Below are positions 5,472-7,181 of a stretch of DNA of 7,181 bases, piece by piece. Below the pieces are notes generated by a model. That model was not told where the DNA came from. It worked only from the letters and a program-made list of their open reading frames with translations, and searched no databases. Source of the DNA: Pseudomonadota bacterium (GTDB lineage: Bacteria; Myxococcota_A; UBA796; SXON01); the NCBI GenBank assembly GCA_005776735.1, contig SXOM01000553.1, positions 1 through 7,181 of the forward strand, given 5' to 3'. How positions within the stretch are numbered: position 1 is the first letter of the stretch; the number at the start of each line of letters is the position of its first letter. Position numbers and translations under genes: made by a program.

Positions 5472-6433
5472 CCACCGCCGGTCGCGGTGCCGACCTCGTG
5501 GTCGTCTCGATCACCGCCGCCGCCGGCCGCGACCCCGCGCCGAGCGGCCCGGTCGTGGTCGTCACCGCCAACGTGCACGGCGACGAGTGCACCGGCACCG
5601 GTGTCGCGCTGCGCCTGTTGCCGCTCTTGGAGGCCCAGCTCCGCCGTGGCACCGTCCACGTCTACCCGAGCCTCAACCCCGACGGCCTCGAACGGCGGGC
5701 CCGCCGGGTGCCCGAGGACGATCAGGACCTCAATCGGCTCTTCCCGGGCGACCCGGCGGGCTCGCCGGCCGAGCGCCTCGCCCACGCGGCGTGGACCGAC
5801 CTGGTCACCCGCCGCCCGGACGTGGTGGTCGACCTTCACGCCGACGCGCCCGGCGCCATCCCGTACGCGCTTTTGGACCGGGCGGTCTCCTTGCGCGGCA
5901 GGGTGCGCGCCCGAGCCGAGGAGGAGTCGGCGCGCCTGGCGGCCGCGACCGGCCTCACGGTGGTGCACGAGTACCCCGAGGCTCGATACCAGAGGTTCCG
6001 CCTCGACCGCTCCCTCACCGGCGCGGCGCTCAACCGCCTCGAGGTCCCGACGGTGACCATCGAAGCCGGGCCCCGCCTCGTCCTGGATGCCGCGGCCGTC
6101 GAAGACACCACGCGTGCGTGCATGGCGCTGCTCGCGAGCCTGTCGATGGTCGACGCCCCGCCCTCGGCGCCGGCGCGAGCCGGCCCCCAAGGCGGCCCGT
6201 GGCGGCGCGATGCCGGCCCGCGCGTCGCGACGTCGGGCGTCCTCATTCCCCGGGTGGCCGCCGGGGTCCTCCTCGCCCGGGGTGCGGTCGTCGCCGAGGT
6301 GCGCTCCCTGGCCGGCGTCCTCCTCGAGGAGGTGGTCGCCGAGTCGGCCGGCTTCGTCTTGGCGCCGGTCGAGCGCACGCACGTGGTGCCCGGCGTCCCG
6401 GTGTGCACGTGGGCGATGGCGGAGGGGACGTGA
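5447..6433 (+). CDS. M14-family zinc deacylase, AstE/AspA-like
   Basis: A 328-residue protein of the succinylglutamate desuccinylase/aspartoacylase group, zinc enzymes that hydrolyse N-acyl groups from amino acids or related small molecules. Zinc ligands are H44 and E47 (in NVHGDE) and H131 (in DLHAD). N77-P78, the Arg cluster 83-87 and DLNRLFPGD (94-102) form the carboxylate-binding motif of the family. E206 in TIEAG is the likely general base. A Pro/Ala/Gly linker (about 235-258) leads to a beta-rich C-terminal domain (259-328), as in AstE and AspA. No signal peptide is seen, so it is probably cytoplasmic. GTG at 5447 is chosen because GGAGG lies 7 bases upstream; this makes a 25-base overlap with the methyltransferase gene. 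A second GTG at 5468 is possible. Substrate cannot be read from sequence: no ast or ectoine pathway genes are nearby to guide it. Confidence 0.85.
   Translation: MSRSVSRVTTAGRGADLVVVSITAAAGRDPAPSGPVVVVTANVHGDECTGTGVALRLLPLLEAQLRRGTVHVYPSLNPDGLERRARRVPEDDQDLNRLFPGDPAGSPAERLAHAAWTDLVTRRPDVVVDLHADAPGAIPYALLDRAVSLRGRVRARAEEESARLAAATGLTVVHEYPEARYQRFRLDRSLTGAALNRLEVPTVTIEAGPRLVLDAAAVEDTTRACMALLASLSMVDAPPSAPARAGPQGGPWRRDAGPRVATSGVLIPRVAAGVLLARGAVVAEVRSLAGVLLEEVVAESAGFVLAPVERTHVVPGVPVCTWAMAEGT
6421..6428 (+). promoter_or_regulatory. Ribosome binding site for rsmI
   Basis: GGAGGGGA ends one base before GTG 6430, so the core GGAGG (6421-6425) is 4 bases from the start codon. It lies inside the end of the M14 gene, and the GTGA start/stop overlap suggests coupled reinitiation. 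The codons just downstream fit the RsmI N-terminus, so no other start is needed. Confidence 0.6.
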
Positions 6434-7181
6434 GCGACGCCGGGCGCCTCGCCGTGGTGGCCGTACCCATCGGCAACGCCGACGACATCACGCTTCGTGC
6501 GCTCCGGGTGCTGCGCGAGGCCGCCGCGGTGTACTGCGAGGACACCCGCACCACCCAGGCGCTCTTGGCCCACCACGGCCAGCGTGCGCGCTGCGTGAGC
6601 CTGCACGATCACAACGAAGCCGAGCGCATCCCCGAGGTCCTCGCGCGCCTGGTTGCCGGCGAATCGTTGGCGCTGGTGAGCGAAGCGGGCACGCCGCTGG
6701 TGAACGACCCCGGCTTCCGCCTGGTCCGGGCCTGCGTCGAGGCGGGCCTCGGCGTCGACGTGCTGCCCGGCGCCAGCGCCCCCCTCGCGGCGCTGGTGGG
6801 CGCGGGGTTGCCGGTCGACCGCTTCTTCTTCGGCGGCTTCTTCCCCCGCGAGACGGGCGCACGGGCCGCGCTCGCCGACGAGCTGCGCGGCTTGCGCGCC
6901 ACGCTCTGCTTCCTGGAGTCGCCGCAACGCCTGGGCGACACGCTGGAGTGGCTCGCGGGAGCGTGGGCCGAGCGGCCCGTGTGCGTCGCGCGAAACCTCA
7001 CCAAGGCGCACGAGCAGTGGCTCCGCGGCAGCGCCGCCGACGTGCGGGAGGCGCTCGGCGATGAGGTGCGCGGCGAGGTGGTGCTGCTGCTCGGCCCGCC
7101 GCCCGAGCGCCCCCTGCACACCGACCCCGACGCGCTCGCGCAGACCCTCCTCGACCGAGGGATGGACGCGAGGGCCGCCCG
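6430..7181 (+). CDS. rsmI: 16S rRNA (cytidine1402-2'-O)-methyltransferase RsmI, C-terminus beyond window
   Basis: About 250 codons are visible of a family usually near 270-290 residues; the frame is open to the right edge. RsmI methylates the ribose of C1402 in the 16S rRNA decoding centre using SAM and belongs to the tetrapyrrole-methylase fold. Family motifs appear in order: VAVPIGNADDITLRAL (10-25), CEDTRTT (36-42), HDHNE (59-63), LVSEAGTP (82-89), NDPG (92-95), LPGASA (112-117), DRFFFGGFFPR (130-140), FLESPQRL (161-168), and NLTKAHEQWLRG (189-200). Two departures from the usual family strings are seen: Glu at 85 where SDAGTP has Asp, and Asn at 189 where RELTK has Glu. The GTG overlaps the preceding stop by four bases (GTGA) and is preceded by GGAGGGGA at 6421-6428. 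Confidence 0.9.
   Translation, partial: MSDAGRLAVVAVPIGNADDITLRALRVLREAAAVYCEDTRTTQALLAHHGQRARCVSLHDHNEAERIPEVLARLVAGESLALVSEAGTPLVNDPGFRLVRACVEAGLGVDVLPGASAPLAALVGAGLPVDRFFFGGFFPRETGARAALADELRGLRATLCFLESPQRLGDTLEWLAGAWAERPVCVARNLTKAHEQWLRGSAADVREALGDEVRGEVVLLLGPPPERPLHTDPDALAQTLLDRGMDARAA

Overview
This 7.2 kb window is very GC-rich, with long open frames on both strands, so genes were chosen by protein family motifs, start context and junctions rather than by ORF length. A myxobacterial or other deltaproteobacterial-type chromosome is the best guess. The hints are a type II secretion gspC with a long acidic Gly/Pro linker, a class III cyclase with FHA-like modules, and a sigma-54-like promoter. 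This is inference; no taxonomic marker is present.

Layout. Two genes are read leftward from about 1476. The first is gspC, a type II secretion inner-membrane protein with HR and PDZ domains. It overlaps by one base the start of a second gene that encodes an exported Gly/Pro-rich repeat protein and runs off the left edge. Its position suggests gspD or another secretion component, but the visible part is not diagnostic. A 193 bp divergent intergenic region (1477-1669) is clearly AT-richer than the rest. It holds a near-consensus sigma-54 -24/-12 element facing gspC and an imperfect 12 bp inverted repeat.

Six genes are read rightward from 1670 with junctions between a 25 bp overlap and a 4 bp gap, so they probably form one operon. 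The first three look like a cAMP signalling cassette: a soluble class III adenylate cyclase (all six catalytic residues present) fused to an unrecognised middle region and two FHA-like modules, then two stand-alone cyclic-nucleotide-binding proteins without DNA-binding domains. The first of these keeps the key Glu and Arg of the phosphate-binding cassette; the second has Ser in place of the Glu. Next come an RlmI-like SAM-dependent methyltransferase, an AstE/AspA-type M14 zinc deacylase, and the rRNA 2'-O-methyltransferase RsmI, cut by the right edge.

Most deserving of follow-up are the cyclase/FHA/dual-cNBD cassette with its divergent effector pair, the loss of the presumed catalytic Cys in the RlmI-like enzyme, and the putative sigma-54/enhancer arrangement upstream of gspC.
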